A stretch of 57,325 nucleotides of DNA. It comes from Prevotella sp. (GTDB taxonomy: Bacteria > Bacteroidota > Bacteroidia > Bacteroidales > Bacteroidaceae). The position numbers were made by a program, and so were the translations under genes. The stretch spans positions 1 through 57,325 of the forward strand of contig JAEEVW010000023.1 of NCBI GenBank assembly GCA_016291085.1. Direction: 5' to 3'. The notes under the pieces were generated by a model that saw only the letters and a program-made list of their open reading frames with translations, was not told the origin of the DNA and ran no database searches. This document shows, piece after piece, positions 26,858 to 32,985 of this stretch; positions within the stretch are counted from its first letter, which is position 1, and each line of letters begins with the position of its first letter.

Positions 26858-27700
26858 CTACGCTCCCTCGAAGCCGCTGGGGTCGTCGGCACCGCCGTCG
26901 CTCTTGACGAACTGCTTGGTGGTTACCTCACTCGACTGGCCGTCCTTGATGGCGATGGCCTTCAGAGTAACGGACGAGCTCACGGTGATGGCCTCGGTGT
27001 ACAGCGTGCTGCTGGCCGTAGGCGTCGAGCCGTCCGAGGTGTAACGGATCTCAGCGCCCTCAGGACCTGACATGGTCACCTGCGTCGACGTGGTGAATGC
27101 TGCCTCACCGCCAATGGTCGGAGCCGCTACGCCAGTGGTAATCGAACCGCTGCCACCGCTGTTCGAACCGCCGGAGTTTCCGCCGCTGTTGCCGGAATTT
27201 CCAGTCTGTCCGGACTCACCACTGCTTCCCTTGGCGGCGGCGATGTCGGCCTTGGTCTTGTCGGTCCACGCCAGCTTGACGTCCTTCTTCAGCTCGTCAC
27301 GGCTGAACTCGCCGGTCGACTGTGCCAGCAGCTTGATGACCTTCACGGCGGCACCGGTCTTCTGACCTTCGCCCAGCGTGCCGATCGAGGCCAGGGCCAC
27401 CTTGTCGGCGTTGGCGTCGTAGAGCGTCTCCAGGGCGTTGGCCTCGACGGTGGCCTTGAAGATGGCCAGGTTGTCGATCTTCACCGTGTTGCCGTTCAAC
27501 ACCTGCTCGCGCACGCACTTCACGAAGTCGATGAGGATACCGCAGATGCTGCCCTCGGAGAACATCGTGTTGTGTTCCGCCATGTGGTGAGCCATGTCCT
27601 GCACGCTCATCGTCTGTTTGTAACTCACGCGGGCGTAAAGCTTGCCCGCCTGCTCGGTTTCCGAATTCTCGGCGACCTTACTCAAATAAAGTTCAATCAT
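26858..27700 (-). CDS. HU-like (HU-HIG) DNA-binding protein fused to a chitobiase-type C-terminal domain
   Basis: 280 residues, no signal peptide. Residues 1-135 match the Bacteroidota HU-HIG type: LYARVSYKQTMSVQDMAHHM, ICGILIDFVKCVREQVLNGN, TVKIDNLAIFKATVEA. Residues about 155-190 are a Gly/Ser/Asn linker (GNSGGNSGGSNSGGSGS). Residues about 195-270 read GEAAFTTSTQVTMSGPEGAE...IRYTSDGSTPTASSTLY, the chitobiase/hexosaminidase C-terminal (CHB_HEX_C/Fn3-assoc) pattern usually seen outside the cell. The promoter and a leader of about 95 bases are duplicated at 31338-31425. I know this domain pair from Bacteroidota island proteins; its role is unknown. Nucleoid- or origin-binding is an inference from the HU fold and from the neighbouring primase. 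Confidence 0.8.
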   Translation of the reverse strand: MIELYLSKVAENSETEQAGKLYARVSYKQTMSVQDMAHHMAEHNTMFSEGSICGILIDFVKCVREQVLNGNTVKIDNLAIFKATVEANALETLYDANADKVALASIGTLGEGQKTGAAVKVIKLLAQSTGEFSRDELKKDVKLAWTDKTKADIAAAKGSSGESGQTGNSGNSGGNSGGSNSGGSGSITTGVAAPTIGGEAAFTTSTQVTMSGPEGAEIRYTSDGSTPTASSTLYTEAITVSSSVTLKAIAIKDGQSSEVTTKQFVKSDGGADDPSGFEGA

Positions 27701-27800
27701 ACTGTTTGTGTGTGTTAAAATGTGAATAAATAGGGTTAATTGTGTGTGTCTCTCAAGGTATCAGATTACCTCTTGAATGATGATACAAAGGTACGAAATA
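27701..27800 (-). promoter_or_regulatory. Promoter and conserved leader of the HU-fusion gene
   Basis: TACCTTTG box at 27786-27793 (minus strand), then a leader of about 85 bases with an inverted GGTAATC/GATACC pair, CACACACAATTAACCC and ATTTATTCAC before the ATG. Most of this leader is repeated on the + strand at 31338-31425, which suggests a functional or mobile unit. Confidence 0.7.
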
Positions 27801-27853
27801 ATTTCCAAACTACCAAATATTTCCGCACTTTTTTTCAAGTTTTTCTTGAAAAA

Positions 27854-27891
27854 AAATAACCCACCCTTATTCGGTCGTAAGGACGGGTTAT
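27854..27891 (-). terminator. AATAACCC hairpin terminator behind the primase gene
   Basis: Minus-strand hairpin with 15-base arms (13 paired), 8-base loop, followed by at least eight T. It starts 18 bases after the primase stop. A further AATAACCC/GGTTAT unit lies between. Closely matches the hairpin at 4513-4550, including loop size. Confidence 0.8.
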
Positions 27892-27908
27892 TGACAGATA
27901 ACCGAGGG

Positions 27909-28895
27909 TTATTTTCGGGTCAGAAAATACTCGCTGAAGTCCTTGCAGTCGGGGGGCAGCTGGTGGTGGACCAGCGTGGGCAGCAGCTCCTTCAGTTGCA
28001 TGAAGAGCCGTTCGCCGGGCTCGTCGCGGTCGGGGAACATGTGGAGGTGAAGTGATAAGTGATGAGTGATAAGTGATAAGTGTTCGACGTCCTTGCGTTT
28101 CAGGAGGGTGGCCGAGGGGATGGCGATGGCTTTGTGACCGGCCGAGAGCATGGCCCAGCAGTCGGAGCAGCCTTCGGTGATCCACAGCGACTCGCCGGGC
28201 TTCAGCAGGTTCAGCACGGGTAGGTTGTAGATGGTGCACCTGGAGCCGCTGGGGAAGCGGAAGCGGGGAACCCCCTCCAAACCTCCCCGAGGGGAGGATT
28301 TTTTGTCCCCCGTGGGAGAGTGATTTAAAGCCTCCCCTTGGGGAGGTCTGGAGGGGGTCAGGTTGCGGTTCTGAATGCCGATCAGTTTGCCTTCGCGGTT
28401 GTAATACGGAATCTGCAGCCAGGGCACGCCCTGCTTGTCGCGCCACGAAGTCAACCGGCACCAGCGCACGACACGAGGGTCTATCCTGCGTTCGTCATAG
28501 AGAAACCGCCGCGCCTCGTCGTTCAGGAAAGGACGCTCGAAGAAGCGGGCGTAAAAAAACAGGTCTCGACCCCCTCCAAACCTCCCCGAGGGGAGGCTTT
28601 CTGAACGGGCAGTCCCTCCCCCTTGGGGGAGAAGGAGGGGGGGCCCCTCAGCCAGCCAACGGCAGGCTTCGCGGAAAGGTTTGCCGAGGTAGTGCATCAC
28701 CAGGTCGATGGTGCCGCCGGATGCTCCGCAGACGAAGCAGCGGTAGCTGTTGCGGCGCACCGAGAACGACAGGCTGGCATGGTGGTCATCGTGGAACGGA
28801 CAAAGGCACTTATGCCGCACGACCTGGAGTCCAAGTCGCTCTGCGACCCCCTCAATGGGCAGGTCGCGGAGCTTCTGAAGTTCTAGTCTATCCAT
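27909..28895 (-). CDS. CHC2 zinc-finger/TOPRIM primase with repeat-derived insertions
   Basis: Short DnaG-like primase, 328 residues. N-terminal zinc finger: CLCPFHDDHHASLSF and CFVCGASGGTIDLVM give the CHC2 ligands C-x2-H...C-x2-C. TOPRIM half: SLWITEGCSDCWAMLSAGHKAIAI (acidic Glu) and HMFPDRDEPGERL (DxD). No helicase domain. Two segments, about residues 85-110 and 180-210, are translated from palindromic repeats rich in CCCCTCC/GGAGG (SLPSGRFGGGRD; NLTPSRPPQGEALN). A third segment, LSLITHHLSLHLHM, comes from a 7-bp microsatellite. The frame remains open through all three. Downstream partner of the DUF3987-type gene in one minus-strand operon ending at the AATAACCC hairpin. Confidence 0.85.
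   Translation of the reverse strand: MDRLELQKLRDLPIEGVAERLGLQVVRHKCLCPFHDDHHASLSFSVRRNSYRCFVCGASGGTIDLVMHYLGKPFREACRWLAEGPPLLLPQGGGTARSESLPSGRFGGGRDLFFYARFFERPFLNDEARRFLYDERRIDPRVVRWCRLTSWRDKQGVPWLQIPYYNREGKLIGIQNRNLTPSRPPQGEALNHSPTGDKKSSPRGGLEGVPRFRFPSGSRCTIYNLPVLNLLKPGESLWITEGCSDCWAMLSAGHKAIAIPSATLLKRKDVEHLSLITHHLSLHLHMFPDRDEPGERLFMQLKELLPTLVHHQLPPDCKDFSEYFLTRK
28051..28084 (-). repeat. 7-bp microsatellite inside the primase gene
   Basis: Four to five copies of AGTGATA (one reads AGTGATG), encoding the LSLITHHLSLHLH stretch between two TOPRIM motifs. Confidence 0.85.
28271..28358. repeat. Paired REP-like palindromes inserted in the primase gene (copy A)
   Basis: CCCCCTCCAAACCTCCCC then GAGGGGAGG at 28271-28297, and the inverted partner CCTCCCCTTGGGGAGG...GGAGGGGGT at 28331-28358. 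The two form a large hairpin of about 88 bases within the coding sequence, between QNRNL and FRFPSGSR. Confidence 0.85.
28568..28643. repeat. Paired REP-like palindromes inserted in the primase gene (copy B)
   Basis: GACCCCCTCCAAACCTCCCC with GAGGGGAGG at 28568-28596, and CCTCCCCCTTGGGGGAG...GGAGGGG at about 28613-28643. Same family as copy A, inserted just after the ACRWLAE segment. Confidence 0.85.
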
Positions 28896-28938
28896 TTTTC
28901 TTAACTCTTAACTCTTAATTCTTAACTCTTAATTCCCT
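28896..28938 (-). repeat. 7-bp array linking the DUF3987-type stop and the primase start
   Basis: Minus strand: five units TTAAGAG/TTAAGAA run from inside the last two codons of the upstream gene, through its TAA, to the primase ATG. Confidence 0.8.
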
Positions 28939-30235
28939 TCAGGTATTCGTCTGTTTTAGTGTACAGTCCCGTCAGTTCCGAATAGGTGATGAACTTGCGG
29001 CACGTCCATTGGCGCAACTGGGCGTTGGTACCCTCCTTGCTCTTGCCAAGACTGGTGCGGAGTGCTTCCAACTGAGCCTCGTTGAAGGTGTCGGGCAGAC
29101 TGTCGAGCATGTTCTTGGGGCCGCGACGCTGGGCCTCGCTCAGCAGGTCGTGATCCTTGCCAAGCATGTCGGCAAAGAGCTGCATCTTACTCCAGATGTC
29201 GTGGTAAACCAACCATTCCACCAGTTCGCCCATCGCCTTGGTCCAAGTCTGACCATTGAGCACCCACAGGATGCAACCAGCCTTCCATGCCGAGACCAGC
29301 GAGCGGTGTGACATCTCGAACAGCACGTCATCGTCGGTCAGATCGGCCAGCGTCGCCATGTCCTGAGCCAACTTATCGATTAGTTTGTTCAGGGGGCGGA
29401 TGATGAAGCGGCCCTTGCAGATGTCGAGGCGGGCCAGAAACTCATCCAGCTTCTGGTAGAACTCGTCGGGGAATTTACCCAGGCGGGGTATCTTTCCATC
29501 GTAGTTGCCCCGTGGCTTCTTGTAGGAGAATACCATTCGGCCGAAAGTACCGTTCGTCAGCTCGTACTTGTAAAACTTGCGTGTGGACTCCGGATTCGAC
29601 GAAATGGTGATACAGGCACGGACAATCGGGTTACCCGTCACACCGTCGGTCGTAGCACGCAAGGCACCGGTACGGGCACGGTCGTAGATGTTGCGGAGCA
29701 TCAGCGATACCATCTTGTGACCACCACACAACTGGTCGGCCATCTCCACCTCAGGCAGATTGAAGTACTGCGTGCGACCACCACACGCCTCCAACGCAAT
29801 CGCGTTCTTCAGGAAGGCAGGTTTGGTCGTGTCTATCGGAGGGAACCAATAAGCCACGATGGGTTCCTCGGGCTTATCCTTATTGGCGCCTTTGGTGTTC
29901 TTCAGTCTTTGCCATGCCAGGTACTTTTTTTCTTCAGCATCGTCGTGCTTGCGGAAATCACGGCAAATAGCTTCTACGATAAGTGGGAATTGGCCTTTGT
30001 TGTCGCCACTTTTCGCTACCAGATTGGCCATCATGCCCGTCGGTTCCTTCCAAGTGTTATCCGGATAGAGAAATTCCGTGCCGCTGATGTGTGCGCCAAG
30101 AACGGGGAAAAACATCGGAACGAAGGGTTCATGAGTGTCTTTTGAGGCCTGCGAGAGCAGGATTTTGATGCATTCTGTGCCCTTGCCGAGTGCCGGCATT
30201 GCGGGCGCTTTTGATTTTGAAATGTCGTATCTCAT
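28922..30235 (-). CDS. DUF3987-type (primase-helicase/VirE-like) protein
   Basis: 437 residues, no signal peptide. The opening PMFFPVLGAHISGTEFLYPD and MMANLVAKSGDNKGQFPLIV resemble DUF3987 proteins, where this position holds a P-loop; here GDNKGQ is a degenerate Walker A. The following ADQLCGGHKMVSLMLRNIYDRARTG and the central ITISSNPESTRKFYKYELTNG also fit that family, common on Bacteroidota islands next to a CHC2 primase and HU-like proteins. The C-terminal half (RPLNKLIDKLAQDMATLADL) is helical. The start lies 36 bases from the TGACA/AT-rich module at 30271-30423, and its 3' end is tied to the primase by a 7-bp array. A role in initiating replication of an element is an inference. Confidence 0.65.
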   Translation of the reverse strand: MRYDISKSKAPAMPALGKGTECIKILLSQASKDTHEPFVPMFFPVLGAHISGTEFLYPDNTWKEPTGMMANLVAKSGDNKGQFPLIVEAICRDFRKHDDAEEKKYLAWQRLKNTKGANKDKPEEPIVAYWFPPIDTTKPAFLKNAIALEACGGRTQYFNLPEVEMADQLCGGHKMVSLMLRNIYDRARTGALRATTDGVTGNPIVRACITISSNPESTRKFYKYELTNGTFGRMVFSYKKPRGNYDGKIPRLGKFPDEFYQKLDEFLARLDICKGRFIIRPLNKLIDKLAQDMATLADLTDDDVLFEMSHRSLVSAWKAGCILWVLNGQTWTKAMGELVEWLVYHDIWSKMQLFADMLGKDHDLLSEAQRRGPKNMLDSLPDTFNEAQLEALRTSLGKSKEGTNAQLRQWTCRKFITYSELTGLYTKTDEYLKGIKS

Positions 30236-30270
30236 TGATTTTCTGCTTTTTAGATGAATTTGAATGGGCG

Positions 30271-30423
30271 GTTGTGACAGATGACAGTTGTGACAGTTGT
30301 TTTCCGAGAGGGTACCTACTCCTACTATTATATATATAACTATCTATATATCAATTAGTTATGAGTATTATTAAGGGTAATACACCCCTCGTTTTTTAAT
30401 TGTCACAACTGTAACTGTCACAC
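30271..30423. repeat. Iteron-like inverted TGACAGTTG repeats around an AT-rich core
   Basis: Left arm 30271-30300 carries TGTGACAGATGACAGTTG and TGACAGTTGT; right arm 30401-30423 carries the imperfect reverse complement (TGTCACAACTGTAACTGTCA). Between them are about 100 bases, including 30 or so almost pure A/T (TATTATATATATAACTATC...). It sits immediately upstream of the DUF3987-type gene. Repeats, AT-rich core and a replication-type gene are the arrangement of a small replication origin. It could also be an operator. Confidence 0.7.
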
Positions 30424-30427
30424 ATTG

Positions 30428-30474
30428 CCCTGTTTTACCTTTTTACTTTTTTACCTTTTTACTTTTTCTCTAGC
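30428..30474 (-). repeat. 8-9-bp TAAAAAGG array after the 142-residue gene
   Basis: Minus strand: from AAAAAG-TAA of the gene end, units AAAAAGGTA, AAAAAAGTA, AAAAAGGTA, AAAC follow. It leads directly into the right arm of the iteron-like module. Confidence 0.7.
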
Positions 30475-30887
30475 AGGCCTGTCAGTGCTTTGCGGAGTTC
30501 GCGGTACACCTCGAAGGCGTAGTTGTCGACGTTGAACATCTCGTCCGTCTTCATGGGCTTGAAGTTGGGCTTGAGCGTGCCGTCGTCACGACGCGTGATG
30601 GAGATGTACTGGCCGTTGAAGACGCGCGGGTTGCGCTTCATGGTCCAGGGCAGCGTCTCGACGAACGTGTAGTGCGCGTCGCGGCAGCGGAATTCATCGA
30701 TGTCGGCATCATGGTCGCGGCGAAGCACGCCCTGATAGTCCTTGCCCGTCTTCATCGTGCGGTCGCTGTGAAGAATGGTTTTCAGGTCACAGCAGAGTTC
30801 TGTACTACGGTTCCAGCCCTGAAGCACGTCCTCAACGATGCTTCCCACGGGGCGGACCTTCTTTGAATTGTTGTTCTTAGCTTCCAT
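30459..30887 (-). CDS. Conserved-looking hypothetical protein of the primase island
   Basis: 142 residues, basic N-terminus (MEAKNNNSKKVRPVG), no signal peptide or membrane segment. The segment ETLPWTMKRNPRVFNGQYIS then ITRRDDGTLKPNFKPMKTDEMF looks like a compact beta-rich domain followed by a helix (FEVYRELRKALTGLLEKK). I do not recognise a named family. It is upstream of the DUF3987-type gene and separated from it by the iteron-like module, in the same direction. The position suggests a DNA-binding or regulatory partner, without direct evidence. Confidence 0.65.
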   Translation of the reverse strand: MEAKNNNSKKVRPVGSIVEDVLQGWNRSTELCCDLKTILHSDRTMKTGKDYQGVLRRDHDADIDEFRCRDAHYTFVETLPWTMKRNPRVFNGQYISITRRDDGTLKPNFKPMKTDEMFNVDNYAFEVYRELRKALTGLLEKK

Positions 30888-30896
30888 TGTACTTAT

Positions 30897-31013
30897 TTAT
30901 TTTTTAGGAAGTGAACATCTGATGGCGTTTTCCAGTATTGCGGCCAGATGATTACCGGTACTGGCGGGAGCCACGCTTACGGCTTCAATCCCTTCGAATT
31001 CTGCTGCACTCAT
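30897..31013 (-). CDS. Possible 38-residue peptide upstream of the hypothetical gene
   Basis: Reads MSAAEFEGIEAVSVAPAS...AIRCSLPKK with the stop 9 bases before the next start. The sequence has normal codon use, but there is no promoter box close upstream and the start lies at the junction with the truncated LAGS peptide gene on the other strand. It may be the head of a truncated gene. Function unknown. Confidence 0.35.
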   Translation of the reverse strand: MSAAEFEGIEAVSVAPASTGNHLAAILENAIRCSLPKK

Positions 31014-31015
31014 AT

Positions 31016-31171
31016 ACAAAAAAAGAATATTTGAAGCCCGAGATGGAGATTGTGAAGATTCAGCAGCAATGCCAGATTCTGGCCGGCAGCACGCAGGGCT
31101 TGAACGACACGCTGCAGGACGATGAGGTGGAAGATGGCTTTGTACCATTCTTCAACGGACTCGAATGGTAA
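31016..31171 (+). pseudogene. Remnant of a 'YxKPxxE...LAGS' peptide gene lacking its start
   Basis: The + frame reads TKKEYLKPEMEIVKIQQQCQ followed by ILAGSTQGLNDT and an acidic tail ending FFNGLEW. It matches the gene at 4557-4706 (KK-x-Y-[IL]-K-P-[DE]-x-E-[VI]-V...LAGS). The codon where ATG is expected (31016-31018) is ACA and no in-frame ATG precedes it, so the 5' end seems replaced. The break at about 31015 may be an edge of the primase island. An internal ATG at 31043 is unlikely to give a working peptide. Confidence 0.6.
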
Positions 31172-31221
31172 GGCTCACACGGGGATAGGCACCCTGGGCT
31201 CACACGGGGACAGGCACCCTG
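31172..31221 (+). repeat. Two tandem 25-base units after the LAGS remnant
   Basis: GGCTCACACGGGGATAGGCA and CCCT, then GGCTCACACGGGGACAGGCA and CCCT. The second copy pairs internally (CTCACA with TGTGAG), so it is a small palindromic repeat. Confidence 0.7.
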
Positions 31222-31240
31222 TGAGGTCATAGAAAATAGA

Positions 31241-31281
31241 AAAGGGCTTGCTTCGCACCACGCGGAGCAGGCCTTTTTTTG
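31241..31281 (+). terminator. Intrinsic terminator
   Basis: AAAGGGCTTGCTTCGC pairs with GCGGAGCAGGCCTTTT (two G-T type mismatches) and is followed by TTTTTTG on the + strand. It would end transcripts of the LAGS remnant before the next promoter. Confidence 0.75.
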
Positions 31282-31313
31282 TGCGAAAAAGTGCGAAAAT
31301 AGTAGCCGAAAAA

Positions 31314-31345
31314 TTTGTATATCTCAGATTTTTTTCGTACCTTTG
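31314..31345 (+). promoter_or_regulatory. Complete Bacteroidota promoter of the lost second HU gene
   Basis: TTTG (31314-31317), 20-base spacer, TACCTTTG (31338-31345): an exact -33/-7 pair. It is followed by a leader matching that of the HU-fusion gene. Confidence 0.8.
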
Positions 31346-31425
31346 TGTCATCGTAGAAAGGTAATCTAATACCTTGATACACACACAATTAACCCTATTT
31401 ATTCACCTTTAAAACACACAACGCT
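31346..31425 (+). promoter_or_regulatory. Second copy of the HU-gene leader
   Basis: Shares with the leader at 27701-27785 the blocks GGTAATCT-ATACCTTGA, ACACACACAATTAACCC and TATTTATTCACCTT, in the same order and spacing. This is homology, not chance. The leader now runs into a 12-codon fragment and then the IS. Confidence 0.8.
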
Positions 31426-31464
31426 ATGAACAATAGTTCGTTAAAAATTCAATATACGGCCTAA
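31426..31464 (+). pseudogene. 5' fragment of a second HU-like gene cut by the IS
   Basis: ATG at the position equivalent to the HU-fusion start, reading MNNSSLKIQYTA and then a TAA in the IS end region. Nothing of the remaining gene is found on the far side of the IS, so the insertion was accompanied by a deletion. The HU identity comes from the leader and from the smalltalk gene that follows; the 12 residues alone are not diagnostic. Confidence 0.5.
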
Positions 31465-32795
31465 CGGCTAAGCCGCGCAGCCAAAGAGTTCTTTGAAAAT
31501 GTGATTAATTAAAGTTTGGTTCGGTCGGTATCGGGATGCGTCAAAAATTCTTTTCGTCAGGAACGTATTGGTCATCAGCAACTTGAAGTTAGACATGGAA
31601 TATTCCATTCCTCTTTCCTTCATCATGACCTTTGCCACGTTCAGCGATGCGAATGATGCGTTGAAAGCGCAGTCAAGTTTGTTCGTATCCCTTGCCTGAG
31701 AGTCCGTCAGCCCGCAGAATTGCTTGGCATCGCGAAAGCAAAATTCTATCTGGAACCTGGTTCTATAGAAGTCCAGTACCTCCTCTCCCATGAGCGAAGT
31801 GTCAGTAGAGAAGAACAGCTTATGCTTTTTGTCAGGCATGATCCAGATGACGAGACGCACCTTGCACTTCATCGCCTTTGAGTATGCTATCAGCGTGTAG
31901 GCAACACCTGGCAGGCCATCGACGAAGATAGGCAACATCCTTGACATGTCGAGCTTCTTCAGGTTGATCTTTCCGTCAATCATCTTAGGCCTTCCTCTCT
32001 TGCCAGTCCGCTCTCCCTCGTACAGATAGCACAGATGGGCGTTGTCGCGGAAGCGGCTAATAAGGTGGAAACCGTGCTTGTGGATGCCTTCATAGAAGGT
32101 GCGGGTTGAGAAGAATGCGTCGGCAACGATGAGATGTGACAGCTTCAGCAGTTCCTTATGGTATCGCTTGATGACAGCGATGTAGTGGTCTGCCAGCGTC
32201 ATGTTGCGCTTCTTCAGCTCAAAGTTGCCCGGCGTCTGATGGGCACGAAGCATCATGCAGTTGTGACTGTCTATGTCTATCAGCCCCAGGCCCATAATCT
32301 CAAGCCCGTGTTTCACGGCACCTGCACAACCCGACCAGAAACGACCAATATGCGGAGTCTTCTTGCCCGCCTTGCTGATGTAGCTGGGATCAATGGCTAT
32401 GGCCTTGCGACCCTCGCTGCCGAAGTACCGCAGGGCGAGAGAGACGTTGAAGCGAAGCCAGTTCAGGCTCTTCGAGCGCAAGCGTCCGAAGTTCTGACGG
32501 TAGCACTGTTCGCCGTGCCTGCCGTACTTGCCCATTTGGGTGAAATTTATCTTTCCTGGTATAACCATGTATAAAAGTAGTACCTCGATGATCACTTTCT
32601 CAAAACTTTTGCTTAACTTTGCAGCGGAGTCCACGATGGCCTCCTTGCATATGCCCGTATATTGGTCGAGTGCTTCTGATATTCTATTCATAAACTTAGT
32701 GTTGTAAGGGACTACTAAGTTACTGAAAATCAGGCACTTGGCCAAATTTTATTAGTTATATATTGTTAATGTAACTCATTGATTTTCAGATGATT
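31452..32795. mobile_element. IS4-type insertion sequence (ends approximate)
   Basis: Single transposase gene with short flanks. I could not identify matching terminal inverted repeats or a target duplication. On the right, CTGAAAATCA (about 32721) and TGATTTTCAG (about 32779) face each other, but no partner lies at the left end. Bounds are therefore estimates between the broken HU leader and the smalltalk gene. Confidence 0.5.
31468..32691 (-). CDS. IS4-superfamily DDE transposase
   Basis: 407 residues from MNRISEALDQYTG; an alternative start at 32745 adds 18 non-conserved residues. DDE catalytic triad: first Asp in AIDPSYISKAGKKT, second in LIVADAFFSTRTF, and the C-terminal YREK signature Y-x2-R-x3-E-x6-K in YRTRFQIEFCFRDAKQF. 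This is the kind of transposase I know from many Bacteroides and Prevotella insertion sequences. The reading frame is complete, so the element may be active. It lies antisense to the interrupted HU gene and the smalltalk gene. Confidence 0.9.
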   Translation of the reverse strand: MNRISEALDQYTGICKEAIVDSAAKLSKSFEKVIIEVLLLYMVIPGKINFTQMGKYGRHGEQCYRQNFGRLRSKSLNWLRFNVSLALRYFGSEGRKAIAIDPSYISKAGKKTPHIGRFWSGCAGAVKHGLEIMGLGLIDIDSHNCMMLRAHQTPGNFELKKRNMTLADHYIAVIKRYHKELLKLSHLIVADAFFSTRTFYEGIHKHGFHLISRFRDNAHLCYLYEGERTGKRGRPKMIDGKINLKKLDMSRMLPIFVDGLPGVAYTLIAYSKAMKCKVRLVIWIMPDKKHKLFFSTDTSLMGEEVLDFYRTRFQIEFCFRDAKQFCGLTDSQARDTNKLDCAFNASFASLNVAKVMMKERGMEYSMSNFKLLMTNTFLTKRIFDASRYRPNQTLINHIFKELFGCAA

Positions 32796-32820
32796 AAATG
32801 TATAATTAACTAAGTATTGT

Positions 32821-32946
32821 ATGAAGAAAAACAACAGTATTTGGGAAGTCCTTCTGAGGATTGTTATCGCAGCAGCAACGGCAGCACTGACTGCACTGGG
32901 CACCACCTCGTGCATGGGTTATGGACCATTCGACAGTCTGGCATGA
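32821..32946 (+). CDS. Smalltalk peptide (short membrane-like peptide)
   Basis: 41 residues: MKKNNSIWEVLLRIVIAAAT, then AALTALGTTSCMGYGPFDSLA. Lys/Asn start, one hydrophobic helix with the ATAALTALGTTSC pattern. It matches the Bacteroidota 'smalltalk' family, which usually sits between an HU-like gene and an N-acetylmuramoyl-L-alanine amidase gene. Here the HU gene is reduced to its leader and no amidase follows; the next gene is on the other strand 40 bases away. The Ser-Cys could be a lipoprotein site or phage-spanin-like end, which is speculation. A second, damaged copy lies at 57150-57248. Confidence 0.75.
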   Translation: MKKNNSIWEVLLRIVIAAATAALTALGTTSCMGYGPFDSLA

Positions 32947-32985
32947 TGGACGATGTTCGCTTATCCCTACACTTTACGTCGGGAA

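Noticed and set aside
31452..32795. Exact terminal inverted repeats of the IS
   Set aside because: CTGAAAATCA and TGATTTTCAG near the right end face each other but have no partner on the left, so I did not assign ends.
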